From Schizochytrium sp. TIO01 (taxonomy: Eukaryota; Sar; Bigyra; Thraustochytrida; Thraustochytriidae), in assembly GCA_004764695.1 (NCBI GenBank), contig SMSO01000037.1, positions 2,850,337-2,914,336 of the forward strand: DNA of 64,000 nucleotides, read 5' to 3'. The notes under the pieces were generated by a model. That model was given only the letters and a program-made list of their open reading frames with translations. It had not been told where the DNA came from and did not search any database. Shown one piece after another: positions 22,736 through 33,177 of the stretch (position 1 is its first letter; each line of letters begins with the position of its first letter). The position numbers and the translations under genes were made by a program.

Positions 22736-24898
22736 AGTTTGAGGTAAAGATCGGTTCTTTGATTGTCGGTGTCTTAAGCACTCTTATGTAGAGGTCCATG
22801 ACAAAGTTTGATACCCGGCCTGAGGGCCGAGCATGGTCTATAAGCAAATCTATGTGAATATCAAGCGGTTCAACATTACATAAAGCAGTCGATACTTCTG
22901 CCATGCGTAATGACAGAGCGGTCTTTGGGCATACAACACGCTTCAGTTTTGAAAGAATATCTCTGTATGATTTGTGAAGGTGAAGCTCGTTCGGAGTAAG
23001 TTTCCCTGCAACAGGAAGTAAGTACGATGGGTATTCTTTGAAGAAATGCCTCGGAAATTGGAGGAGCTGATGTGGACTCCAGACTGACTTTACAGCTGCT
23101 GTGCATTCCATTCCGTGCCTGTGTTCATCAGAAGAGTCTTTTCTGCAAGAACACATACAGCAAAAGTACCGTGGATTTAGGTTTTGTGTTGATCGATACT
23201 CATGCCGGGGTTTTGCAACAATTGTTGATACAGAGTCTTCGAAAATACCAATATAACCCATAGGCCGAATTTTATGATCAACTTTAACAGGCTCTCTAAT
23301 GAACTCGTGCGGAGCAAAATTACATGCAGGCTGGCGAGCATCATATTGACCAAGATGGCGACTTGCACCAAGTAAGTCAAATACAAATCCACCATATGAG
23401 TCATCTTCAGCGCTCTGGAATTGATTATAAAGATCTTCGATTTTGGCTGTTGCAGATGCTTGCTGCATTTGAGAAAGTGTTTTGATACCCAACTTAACAA
23501 TTTGTTTTCGAGCTTCTGCTGACAAGATGTTATCTTCACCTTTGTGAAGCGATTGTTTGGCTTCGTATGACACTTTCTTTTGCTTATAAAAAACGTTTGC
23601 CATCGTCCGCAGGTCGCGGACAGATTTCCCCTTGATTCCATGCTTGGCAATATCAGTATCGATAGCCTGCAACATACTGGGCTGCCCAGCAAGTTCATTC
23701 CACAGATGAGCAAAAACCTCAAAAACTACTTGGGAGCTTGATTGCACGTTGAGCTTTAATTTGTAGGCATGAAGAAGCTTCTCAAAAAGACGCCTTTCAG
23801 CGTTCTCCTCTGGACTTAGCTCATCGGTTTGGCCTTTGGCAAACGGGACTGTTGAACCTGACACCTGGTTGGAGGTGACACGGGAACGCTTCTGGCTTGT
23901 CTCGTGATGGTCGGTGGCGCTGCCTACCACAGCAGAGGATGCCACATCATTGTCTTCAAGTGGCTTTGCCTGCTTTTCATTTGATACGACTCTGCAAGAT
24001 TTCTTGTTCAGAAGCTTGAGTGGACTTGACTTGAAGGCGAACCAGGCAGGCCGCGATGCGGGGCGGCAACTTACGCCGTATGAAGCATCAAGCTGCACGT
24101 TCTCGGTGAAGCGGTTAAGCGCAGCAGCAAGTGCCGGGGTCAGGTTGCGCTGGTGAGAGTCTGCAGCTTGAGCAGCTGGAAATCTACTGGTATTGAAGCT
24201 TCTCGTTGGAGCAATAACGTGGCCAATCGTGATTGCATAGTTTTTGCCTGACCTCCAGCAGTATTGGTGCTAGAGCTTTTCTCAACGGTGCTAACGTTTA
24301 ACAACCCGCCACTGTGTGAAGATGACAAAATTTCCACTTTCATAACTTCTTTTCCCTGGTCATTGCCCAGATTATCGGCAAGATACTGAACAACGTCATC
24401 AAGGTTGAAATCTCTAGAATTAGAATAACCTGCTTTTCTAGCAGCGTGCATGATTTTAACAGCAATGAATCCACCAAAAGAAGAGCTCAAGTGAAAGGTC
24501 TCAAGGTTCTGCTTGATCTCATTTTGATGTTCCGTTTCCTTCAAGAGCCTACTAATGAGATACCTCAAAGCTATCAACAAGCCCTTCTGAGCACTCAAGG
24601 CTATAGCCACCAAAACTGCCCAGACCTGTTCCACAAGGAGGGGAGTAAAACCTTCACTGCAATCAGTCACATGCGCAATTTCAACACTACTGGAGCACGA
24701 GGTAACATGATTACCGTCCTTTTCTGGGCCTTGATTAAAAGAACCAACAAATGGGAGGAGCGACAGGCCAATACATATTCCTGGATGGAGGGCTGCTGGT
24801 AAGCCATCGTCACGAAATGGAAGTACTCCACCAGGAAAATGCTGATTGACAAGGTTATTGATACGCAGGCGATGATGTTTGGATGAGTGAATATCGAC
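22713..24898 (-). pseudogene. Transposon part 3: linker and Cys-rich region
   Basis: The frame continues directly after the TGA (24,140-24,898), then shifts within 24,140-24,195 into the frame 22713-24195. The product is helical with a Lys/Ser-rich stretch, then a Cys-rich patch (YFCCMCSC, later RHGMEC) resembling a small zinc finger. Function is unknown. It ends at the A6 run (22,727-22,732), where the phase changes into the protease. Confidence 0.55.
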
Positions 24899-26519
24899 TC
24901 AAGGCATATGCTTGTGCATAGGACAAAGTTCTGCAGCGCGTTGCCGATTCGCTTTCAACGCGGCATAAAGAAGCATAACATCAGCTCTAACAACCCCTAT
25001 GACTCTGTTTCCGATCAATTCATTTAGTATGCGATGAAATCGCAGATTTGCGCCCGTTTTACAGTTGATACGATAGTTGCCATCCATCCTCAGAATTTGG
25101 TCAGCTTCTTCAGGCATATCGCTCAGGCAACCATTGGTGATGTGTGATAACATACTTTGTATAAATTTGTTCCATGTCGTGTTTGGGTTGTCACGTACAT
25201 GGTTTCGAAAAAGCTTTTCTGATCTAGGGCACTTGCTGTTCATGCAATTACTGTCCCCTAATTCAGTAGTTTTAAATAGTTCTTTCATTAACTTCTCAAG
25301 TTCACTTTTGTTGGTACCGAGAGGCTCTCCACACGCCTCTGCAAACTTCTCGTGCATGTCTGTCCACTTACGCTGCTGATCAACCTCGAGAAAGGCATAG
25401 ATCACGGTCATTACTCTAGCTTTTAATATGTTCTCCTCGGGAATCTTCTTTAAAGCTGTTGTAGACTCATTCCTCCATTTCCTTTTCATTTTTTCCCCTG
25501 CTCCCAATTTATTTTTAAGAACCTCCTTGAACTCTTCCTCATGACAAAGAACAGCAGCGGTCATACAGGTCATAAATTGCTTTCGGAGAGGATGACTTGG
25601 AGCGAAGTTAAGGATTTTATTGAATCGTTGGAGCCAGTGGAGGAGGTCTAGCTTTACAGGAACATTATTCCAAATGTTTTGAAGGGCTTTTCGCACCTGG
25701 CAACAATTGTCCAAGTAGATCACCTCTGGCGCATAGGAGCCATCTTCACTCATTCTCTTTTCGTACCTCATTGAATTCTCTTAAGGCTCGTGTCATCCCA
25801 CCAACTAACTCCTCACCTTCCCGAAGGCCCTTGTACCAAACAATATCATTGGATTCGTTCGTGATGGTCAGCAGTCCTTCGTAGGGATTATATATTCGCA
25901 TATTATTTTCGCTGTTCCGCATCTTCACTTGCACCCGACTGGGAAATCTAAATGTACAATCTACACGTATTCTTTTCGCGGGAAGGCTAATCAGTTCTTG
26001 CATTGCAGGTCTTGAGCTTTCGCTACATAACTCTAAGCACACATCGTCCAAAAAATATCTACCCAGTTGCATCCCGTTGTAGCCTTCAGGATCGTCGAAG
26101 TCACCGAATGGAGCTGGTGCTAGGATTGAACTTTTCTCTTCTTCGATCTCGGATTGAGCGCTCTCCATGGAATTGATCTTCTCAGACTGAGCCCGCCGTC
26201 TTGCGTTCTCCCTTTCTCGGGATTGTTTCTGATAGACAAGTTCATAAACCTCATTCACCTCTAAATTAGTTTCAGCATCCCACTTCAACTTAGCTTTAGC
26301 ATAAAAGGCAACCATTGCCTTCCTATAGCGACCTAATTTTGGTGCAGCTTTTATTTTCTCGCTATTATCACACAGGCCTTTGACATTCGTCAGAATCCAC
26401 TCTTTTGATAGATTAGCTACGTAGGTTTGTGTCCACCTCATAACTTCGATTACACGAATTGGCCGATTCTTCACTTTTACGGTCAAAAGTTTGGCCAGTT
26501 TTTTTGGGGGGCAAACCAA
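24899..26519 (-). pseudogene. Transposon part 2: RNase H-like transposase core
   Basis: Two frames (25746-26519 and 24899-25771) overlap by 26 bases and represent one domain split by a frameshift. The first frame holds RIRVDCTFRF with a candidate first catalytic Asp. The second holds VIYLDNCCQVRKAL with a candidate second catalytic Asp, and LDLLHWLQRF. The order Asp-strand, then (T/L)DNCC, resembles transposases of the MULE/DDE group. The frame ends at an in-frame TGA (24,899-24,901); the same phase continues open downstream (HHRLRINNLVNQHF), so this is a nonsense mutation. Confidence 0.65.
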
Positions 26520-27478
26520 GCTTATTCACCTCCCAGTTTAAAAGTCGTAGAGCATCATCCTCGCATCTACGTTGTTCTTCAGATGGAACAATGATATTAT
26601 CTAGATTGTTTTCTTGAATCGAGGCAAACATTCCAGGAATAGTTTGCTCAGAAGGTATGGTCACCGATTTTCTTGCATTATTTGGGTTGCTAGCTTGGAT
26701 ATGAGAAAGGTAGTAAGCTTCTCGAAGTTCTTCAAAACGGCGCACGTGCGCTCCCAAAGTCAAATCCAATGCTTGCTGTCCGCAATGCAGCCAAATTTCT
26801 TTAAGCATATGAGCAAACGGTCTCAATTGCAAGTTTCTTGCGCATTGTAATAGGGAAGCGATGCCGGGTATTCTCAGGGCACTGTTTGAGAAACTCCGCA
26901 GTAGTATTGCGTATGGTCTTGCCACAGCCTTTATTTCTGCAAGTATATTCACGCCCTATAAGAAGCCAAGTGGAATCGAATGTGATTATTTCACGAGCTT
27001 CTTTCAAAGGAACCCATCGACCAGTTTCGTGAGAAATTGCATGGTCGCAGTAAGGACAAAAGATCCGGCCTTGCGTCTCATGAAACATCTTGCTTGGATA
27101 CCATGTCCCCACTGCCCTTGCATAGAAGGTCTCTGCTGAGCTTCCAGCCCCACGTTTTGGCCACCATAACCAACTCTTGGGGTTGCTATTATCAAACATG
27201 GTATATGCATCTTTAACAGTCATATGCGTGACGATTTTAGTGCACTCCTTTAAGAACCCCATCTCAAATTGAGTGATATTGTTCTTTCGCTCTTCCTTGT
27301 TTTCCTGGTTTTCGTCGTCTACGCTCTCCTCATCGACAGCGCCATCTTGCTCATGGCTGACTTCATCCTCGACAAACTCAGAAGGCTTGCTCGAATTGTC
27401 TTCTTTTGTTTCTTCTTCTTCTCGATCATTTTCGTCAGCTCGAGAATCTGTCTCTGTCTCCACTCCAGCATCAGCCAT
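26413..27478 (-). pseudogene. Transposon part 1: acidic N terminus and DUF6729-like zinc domain
   Basis: Two frames (26801-27478 and 26413-26952) are joined by a frameshift near 26,830. Residues 1-70 are Glu/Asp/Asn-rich. A zinc-binding pattern follows: FCPYC, then YTCRNKGCGKTIRN, flanked by WVPLKEAREI and RFPITMRKK. This is the order seen in DUF6729 domains, which recur in transposon-derived eukaryotic proteins. The second frame continues with a helical segment and ends at the homopolymer break at 26,499-26,511. Confidence 0.65.
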
Positions 27479-28133
27479 GCTTGCCCTGCACAATTGCCAG
27501 GTTCGAAATCACCTAACCATTTGGATCTGAAACTCAATCCAAGAGCCTAGGATGCAGGACCAAATACACAATACAAGACTCCCGAAACACAGCACCCATG
27601 CACAACCAAAGGTTTCATTCATGTGCGAACCATACAGGAATGTGGTGCACAACCCTTTTAACCCTGTGCCCACCGTGAGGGAGCTCTACATAACAATGGT
27701 TTACAAAGAGGGGAGCACAATCAAACCTTATTCTGAGGAGTCTTGCAAATATTTAAAATAAATTAATGACTACAGATTCTATTTAAATACTTGCTGAGTG
27801 GTCTTGTGTGGAGCTTAACAAGTTCGTGATGATCTTATCAAAACACAAACTATATGTTCTCTCTCCTTGAATTTATTCCTTCAAATATTGTCCACGTTCT
27901 AAGCTAAGGAACCAGTTATACAGTATTGTTATTTTGGTATCTTCTTTTCGATCTCCTCACCAATAATTATCGCCACCTTAACTTTTCTTTCTTCTTTCTT
28001 TCTTTGTTAATTTTCATTCACACGTGTACCCAGAATGTTGAAAATAATAATAAGGTTATTATAACCTTTTTTATTCAGAGAAACTGAACAAGAAAAAGTT
28101 ATGTCCTCTATTTTAGAGGGAGGAGAAAAAAAA
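27479..28133. other. Spacer right of the transposon remnant
   Basis: No gene is seen. The element's 5' UTR, promoter and right terminus should lie here, but no inverted repeat matching the left flank was found. Confidence 0.45.
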
Positions 28134-28205
28134 TACAACCGGCGTGGATCGAACACGCGACATTCCGCGTGTGAGGCGGACGCTCTACCACTGAGCTACG
28201 GCTGC
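28134..28205 (-). tRNA. tRNA-Val (anticodon CAC), copy 4
   Basis: Mature sequence identical to the other CAC copies, discriminator A, T-run terminator immediately after. It lies 150 bases from copy 5. Confidence 0.95.
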
Positions 28206-28355
28206 GTTCTTGTTCATGTCATACATTTGATTGTTGTACTATATATTATTCTATTTAAATCTAATTTGCAACAAAAAAAAGAAGATGATGAGTAAAAGGT
28301 ACCTACTATTAAGCGTCATGTTGTAGGTTTTTTTTTAATGTTAGTAAAAAATGAA

Positions 28356-28427
28356 TACAACCGGCGTGGATCGAACACGCGACATTCCGCGTGTGAGGCG
28401 GACGCTCTACCACTGAGCTACGGCTGC
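28356..28427 (-). tRNA. tRNA-Val (anticodon CAC), copy 5
   Basis: Identical mature sequence with discriminator A. The minus-strand 3' flank is T-rich. It is paired closely with copy 4, but the spacers are not obviously duplicated. Confidence 0.95.
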
Positions 28428-28844
28428 TATGAAAGTGCGTTTGTTGCGATATTGTGATATCGCTCTTGGACATAAATATACATAATCTAATAATTTAGAT
28501 TTGTTTTGCACTGTCTGAGTAAGTCTCAAAAGTGATTAAAGATTTTCCACTCTGTTTATAAATTATCTCTTGATTAGATTTATTATTCTCGAATATACGC
28601 AGCGATAGCGATTGTTCAACTCAGTTTTAAAAAACAGTAAACACCACCTCCATCCCCCTTCTCACATTAAGTACATGAGAATAAATACTCAAACAAGCTC
28701 AAGATTGGTTTTTTGCATCATACTCGCATACCCGGGTCAAACCATGGCACTGCTCAAGCTGCAGATGGGTTTGTGGCCAACAAAAAAATGTGAATTAAAG
28801 AAATCATACAACAACAAAAAAAAAAAAACGGAGGAAAAATATAT
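28428..28844. other. Spacer between tRNA genes
   Basis: AT-rich with an A-run at about 28,815-28,828. Nothing else is seen. Confidence 0.5.
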
Positions 28845-28916
28845 TACAGATGACGAGGATCGAACTCGTGACCTTCCGCGTGTCAGGCGGACGCTCTACC
28901 ACTGAGCTACACCTGC
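28845..28916 (-). tRNA. tRNA-Val (anticodon GAC), copy 2
   Basis: Identical mature sequence to the GAC copy at 21713, discriminator A, T-rich 3' flank. Its 5' flank shares an AATGATGTACTCATTGCTGC block with copy 3, showing local duplication. Confidence 0.92.
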
Positions 28917-29036
28917 TTACAATGATGTACTCATTGCTGCTGGTTGGTAGAATTAATTTATCTGTCAATTATATATATTTGCTGTATTAAATCATTAAAA
29001 AAGTTTCAAGCAACAAACGGAAAAAAGAAATCTGAT

Positions 29037-29108
29037 TACAGATGACGAGGATCGAACTCGTGACCTTCCGCGTGTCAGGCGGACGCTCTACCACTGAGCT
29101 ACACCTGC
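29037..29108 (-). tRNA. tRNA-Val (anticodon GAC), copy 3
   Basis: Identical mature sequence to the other two GAC genes. It lies 192 bases from copy 2 with a shared 5' flank, consistent with a tandem duplication of tRNA plus leader. Confidence 0.92.
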
Positions 29109-29735
29109 TGTCAATGATGTACTCATTGCTGCTGGTTAGCTGACATTTGCAGCATGGATTCTATAAATATAAATTACCTATAAATTTATATTGTTCGTCC
29201 ATATTTCCAAGGCAACGATCTCAAAAAGCGTTTCCACTCGAAAGGTAGGCTTGACTAAATCTCCAGCATTTGTTTCTAATACCACACGACTGAGAGTTAG
29301 AGATAGATACTATTTAGTATTATACGTACCAGCCTGGTTTTATACGATGCAATAGGAAACAAGACATTATTTTCGCAGGCAAACCCAATGCGGTTAGGTT
29401 TTGTTGTTGCTTTCGGTTTTGTTTTATATAGTTTAGATCAAAAATGCAGATAGCTAACGTCATGTTCAATGCTTAAATCGTTAATGTTCTAATGTTTTTT
29501 AGACCGCCAGAACGGCAGAAGGGATGCTATAAAACCTGTAAATCTCCCTATTTTATTACAACACATTTGGAGAATTACAAAGGTATACAACACTATACAA
29601 AGGTTCCTGCTATTCTTGCCGGGCGAGTGAGATGTGGTTTTCAAATAGAGTGGGCTGAGATGGGTCTGCTGATCAGAGGCTGAGCAGGGCTATGAGAAGC
29701 GAACCACTAGATATGTATGGATGTGAAATATATAT
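29109..29735. other. Spacer between tRNA island and next gene
   Basis: AT-rich. No gene or structured RNA is recognised. Confidence 0.5.
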
Positions 29736-30602
29736 TTACAGTGCTTCCTCGTTCTCTTCGAGGGAAGGTGTTTTCTGCTCGTGGGAGGAATCGAAATGCT
29801 TAGAGTAAAGCTGGTGACCAAGAGCGCCAAAGAGTGCGGCAAATAAGCCGCCCTCAACCCTTCGCTGGTCAAGTGCAAGCGCGGCTAGTCCTCCCAGGAC
29901 CAAACTGCACATGACCATCGAGGGTTTCCAGCTCGCCATACCAAAATCCTCTGGTTTTGCTTGCTGCCGCCACCGTGCTACCCGATGACGACTGCCAGCC
30001 CTTGACATAGTGAACACAATGTCCTCTTCGTTCTCCTCAGCAATAGACGGAACTGGTGAGGATGAACCTGATGATGGCACAGGCCCGATGATATCAGCAC
30101 AGTGAGACATAGCAGTCATTGAAGTACCAGTACTTGACCAGCTCCCGTTCGGTTTTGTCAAGGTTCGCTGATCGTCTGTATCGCTGTCCATATCGCTATC
30201 ATTGTATTCAGGAGAGGAAGACGAAACAGAATAGTCACTGGGAATGGCAGCATCGTCTTCGTCCTCTTCATCGAGTGGTGTGAAGAAATCCCAGTCCGAG
30301 TGATGCTGGACCACGATATCGCGATGAGCATGGCGATGGTGGGCATGTTGTGAATGATGGTGAGCTTTCTTAGCTCCACCATGCTGCTTTGACGGCAGCA
30401 TATTCATGAGTGATGCTACTTTGTGGTGATGTTCCTCTCTGACCACACGGTAAAACCTCCTTGAAGACGAAGGGCTCCGTGAGGAGACTCCGTGAGGCAT
30501 TGTGCCCTGGCACCTTCTGCGAGGGCTCCGCGAAGGCCCTACCACTGCTGGAGATGCCGCCAATGTTGTTGCCACCGCTAGCTCCGCAGCCGCTGCGTCC
30601 AT
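29736..30602 (-). CDS. Hypothetical His-, Ser- and acidic-rich membrane-anchored protein
   Basis: A 288-residue frame with a true ATG. I do not recognise the family. The order is an Ala-rich N terminus, a Ser/Arg-rich stretch, a histidine-rich block around residues 58-102 (several HH pairs), an acidic DEEDEDD patch, a Ser/Asp-rich region and an acidic cluster. Two hydrophobic segments lie near 229-247 and 253-268, separated by a basic turn containing DQRR. The protein ends in an acidic tail. The two hydrophobic stretches suggest a membrane hairpin with both ends on one side. The His-rich block could bind metal, but that is only a guess. Confidence 0.65.
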   Translation of the reverse strand: MDAAAAELAVATTLAASPAVVGPSRSPRRRCQGTMPHGVSSRSPSSSRRFYRVVREEHHHKVASLMNMLPSKQHGGAKKAHHHSQHAHHRHAHRDIVVQHHSDWDFFTPLDEEDEDDAAIPSDYSVSSSSPEYNDSDMDSDTDDQRTLTKPNGSWSSTGTSMTAMSHCADIIGPVPSSGSSSPVPSIAEENEEDIVFTMSRAGSRHRVARWRQQAKPEDFGMASWKPSMVMCSLVLGGLAALALDQRRVEGGLFAALFGALGHQLYSKHFDSSHEQKTPSLEENEEAL

Positions 30603-30951
30603 GTTTGTGCGGCTCCACTGGTCAAGCGGTTTTGCCTGCCCTCTGGACGCTTTAGGTTGCTTTGCTTTTTTTTTGCTTGCTCGTCTCAGTTTACACCAAT
30701 TTTAATATTGAAAAAAGGAGTTCCGAGTCTATTCTATTCCTCTCTTTTATTATTGGCTTCAGACCATGAAATAAGTGAATAACTCATTACGAGTTCTGCG
30801 CGCCGTCCTCAAATAACAAAAGTGAAGTGCGCAGTAATTAGCACATAGTACCTCCCTACTATACAGAACTACCCAAACTAGCAACTAAAATACTTTTTCT
30901 TTTCTTTGTCTTTACGCCTCAAAGTTTCTTTTATTCTCGAAAAATAAAAAT
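30603..30951. other. Spacer
   Basis: No gene seen. It presumably carries the promoter of the gene at 29736. Confidence 0.4.
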
Positions 30952-31452
30952 TTAGGGGGGAAACATGTACAGAGAGCTCAAGTTGCCGAGGTACTTCGGC
31001 CCCAAGCCGAAGACGCCCAGCGTGGAAAGAAAGTCCCTGCCTTCAGCCTCGCTGTCAGCTTCTCGTATTTCTTGAGCGACTCGGGACGGCCGGTGAGCGA
31101 GCAGTTGAGTGCGTGAACAACTTCTTTCCAGTCAACCAAACCTGCGAAGAAGGAGGAAAACTCACCACTCCTCACACTTCCGCCGCCTGTGAAAGCCACT
31201 TACACGCTGCCGGTTCTTTTCATTTTATCCTTTTTCTCTGCTTATTTATTACTCACCCGAGTTCCTTTCAAGTCATTTATTCATTCATTCATTCATTCAT
31301 TCATTCATTCATTCACTCATTCCTTCCTAGTTCTGCTTTCATTTTGTTGGCGCACTCTTCTTTCCTCGCCAATCCATAACATAGCGAAGAGCTGTGAGGC
31401 CTCCTAGTAGCCAGCTAGCGGCTCCTGCTCCAGCAACTCCACGGCGAGACAT
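30952..31452 (-). CDS. Possible small two-exon gene
   Basis: A 37-codon ATG frame (31339-31452) encodes a basic N terminus, one hydrophobic helix (ASWLLGGLTALRYV) and a basic end. About 200 bases downstream on the same strand a pyrimidine-rich acceptor (TTCTTCGCAG, ending near 31,144) precedes a GC-rich exon-like segment. In one frame that segment reads RDFLSTLGVFGLGPKYLGNL and stops at 30952. The (ATTC)n tract at 31275-31321 would then be intronic. No convincing donor was found and the joining frame is unresolved. It could equally be an intact 37-residue microprotein plus unrelated sequence. Confidence 0.25.
31275..31321. repeat. (ATTC)n microsatellite
   Basis: About eleven ATTC units with one terminal variant. 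Confidence 0.85.
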
Positions 31453-32349
31453 CTTGAACTTGAAGTTACTAACTCGCTCTCGGCAGCGTCAAGTCTCCGA
31501 CGGCCTGGCGAGAGCCGACCAGCTAGTTTTGAAAGTTGAGCTTAGCTCTGGGCGTCGAGCTTAGCTTTAGACGTTGGTCTTGGCATGGTTCAAGCTGTGC
31601 AGCTTGAGCCATATCGCACCTGACTTGAAGGCCTGAAGAATGCAATCTAAGTAACGACCACCACATTTGAAGCCGCTAGAACTATCTATCGGTACTACTT
31701 GGCTCTACGCGCTAGATGTTCCTATGTATATTTTTAATTTTAAAATAAAGAAAAGAATAGAACTTGAAAGAAAGCAACCTTGCCTAACGCATGCACTAAT
31801 ATGAGTTTTCATTCCGTGATTTCTATTCTAATTGGTTTTTACTGTTTATAATCTTAAAAATTGAAAACTCATTTCCTTTCCTTTTTTTAAATTTAAACTA
31901 AACTAGTAAGTTTTACATTCTTTATAAATAGCTAATGACTGCTCATCAAAGAATGGAGGAGTTAAAGAGCGTCAAACAGAGAGAGCTCTGTTACGATTTC
32001 GACGGCCCTGTTGGGAGGCCGAGGCCTGGCCAGATCAAAGGGTATCGAGGACGAGGACTCTTGCACAGAAACAACCAAGAGAAGGGCAGGCCGAAGGAAA
32101 AGGCGAAGGAGAAGGAGAAGGAGAAGGAGAAGGAGTCAGGCGCGCACGAGTGCCACACCGACCTTTACTTCTCATGTTGTGGTCGCCTTTTTTCACGCCA
32201 AAGCAAACACCGCGTGGGAAAATTAGTAGCTAGGTAGGTAGGTAAGGTAGGCTATAAGTAGGTAGGTTAGCTAGCTAAGTAGGTACCTGGTGCAAAATTG
32301 AATAATCACGAATGATCTTCATTTGAACATTTAAGCTATGATCAACAAA

Positions 32350-32427
32350 ATGAATGAATGAATGAATGAATGAATGAATGAATGAATGAATGAATGAATG
32401 AATGAATGAATGAATGAATGAATGAAT
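32350..32427. repeat. (GAAT)n microsatellite
   Basis: About nineteen perfect units, the reverse complement of the ATTC repeats elsewhere. Confidence 0.9.
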
Positions 32428-32901
32428 GGGACGATCATCGAATGAAGAAGCCACGCTCGGTTATGCTGCTTTGATGAGCGAGAGGAGATAAAATGAGAGC
32501 GAGACCCAAATGATCATTAGGGTCAATTAATCTCAATCAATCTCAATCAATCTATCCATCAATCAATCAGTCAGTCAGTCCCCACACGATCTTTGGCGTA
32601 GGTACGTACGTACCTTAATTGGTTTGCTCTTTATGAAAATATAAAATGTAATATCGATTGCAACATCGGTCTGTGCTTTACGAGCAGAAGGTAGGTACGT
32701 AGGTACGTACCTGCATGCACATTTTCCCTGCCACCCTCAGCGCCACGCCAGCAAAGCGGTGCAGCCTGATGCGACCTTTTTCATAATCATCTTTCCGGAG
32801 TCCGATTCGTGGTTGATGGAATTTGGGTGACGATGATATGATGATGATTGTGTATGGGTGATGGCTAATCAATTCGAGGAGGTGCAAAATGATGAGATCA
32901 T

Positions 32902-32935
32902 CATCATCTTCTTCTTCTTCTTCTTCTTCTTCTTC
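32902..32935. repeat. (TCT)n trinucleotide repeat
   Basis: About eleven TCT/TTC units preceded by TCATCA units. Non-coding context. Confidence 0.75.
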
Positions 32936-33144
32936 AAACTTGAACAAAGAAATCATCCAAGTAAATACCAGCCTCTATACTATATAGAACTACCATTGCA
33001 AAGTATCGACATATTACCATCCATTCTGCAAATTGTGGTGTTTCCTTATTCGCCGCAACCACAAAGAAGTGCCTTCGGCTGTTTCTCGTTCCGAGTAGAT
33101 GAATCTTTGTTTTATTTCATCTTTCTTTATAGCTAGTTGTATAA

Positions 33145-33177
33145 AAGAGAAGAAAAGAAAAGAAAAGAAAAACAAAA
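33145..33177. repeat. (AAAAG)n pentanucleotide repeat
   Basis: Roughly six AAAAG/AGAAA units followed by a GAAT tract. Confidence 0.7.

Larger units (their letters stand above)
22064..27478 (-). mobile_element. Decayed DNA transposon with DUF6729-like, RNase H-like and Ulp1 parts
   Basis: A single ancestral reading frame of about 1,800 codons (ATG at 27478) is now cut by at least five frameshifts and one in-frame TGA. In order it encodes an acidic N terminus and a CxxC...C zinc domain of DUF6729 type, a helical region, an RNase H-like transposase core (VDCTF..., then YLDNCC and VKLDLLHWLQRF), a Cys/His-rich segment and a C-terminal Ulp1/C48 cysteine protease. This domain mix is known from eukaryotic 'cut-and-paste' elements that carry a Ulp1 domain; I cannot name the superfamily. 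Breaks lie near 26,830, at the T7G6 run 26,499-26,511, at 25,746-25,771, at TGA 24,899-24,901, within 24,140-24,195 and at the A6 run 22,727-22,732. It sits within the tRNA-Val island. No terminal repeats were recognised. Confidence 0.75.

Noticed and set aside
24899-24901. In-frame TGA in the transposon as a second selenocysteine codon
   Set aside because: The element also has five frameshifts; a nonsense mutation is the simpler reading.
16513-29108. tRNA-derived SINEs or a CRISPR-like array
   Set aside because: Repeats are exact mature tRNAs with Pol III terminators and unrelated flanks; no SINE body, no target duplications, spacing irregular.
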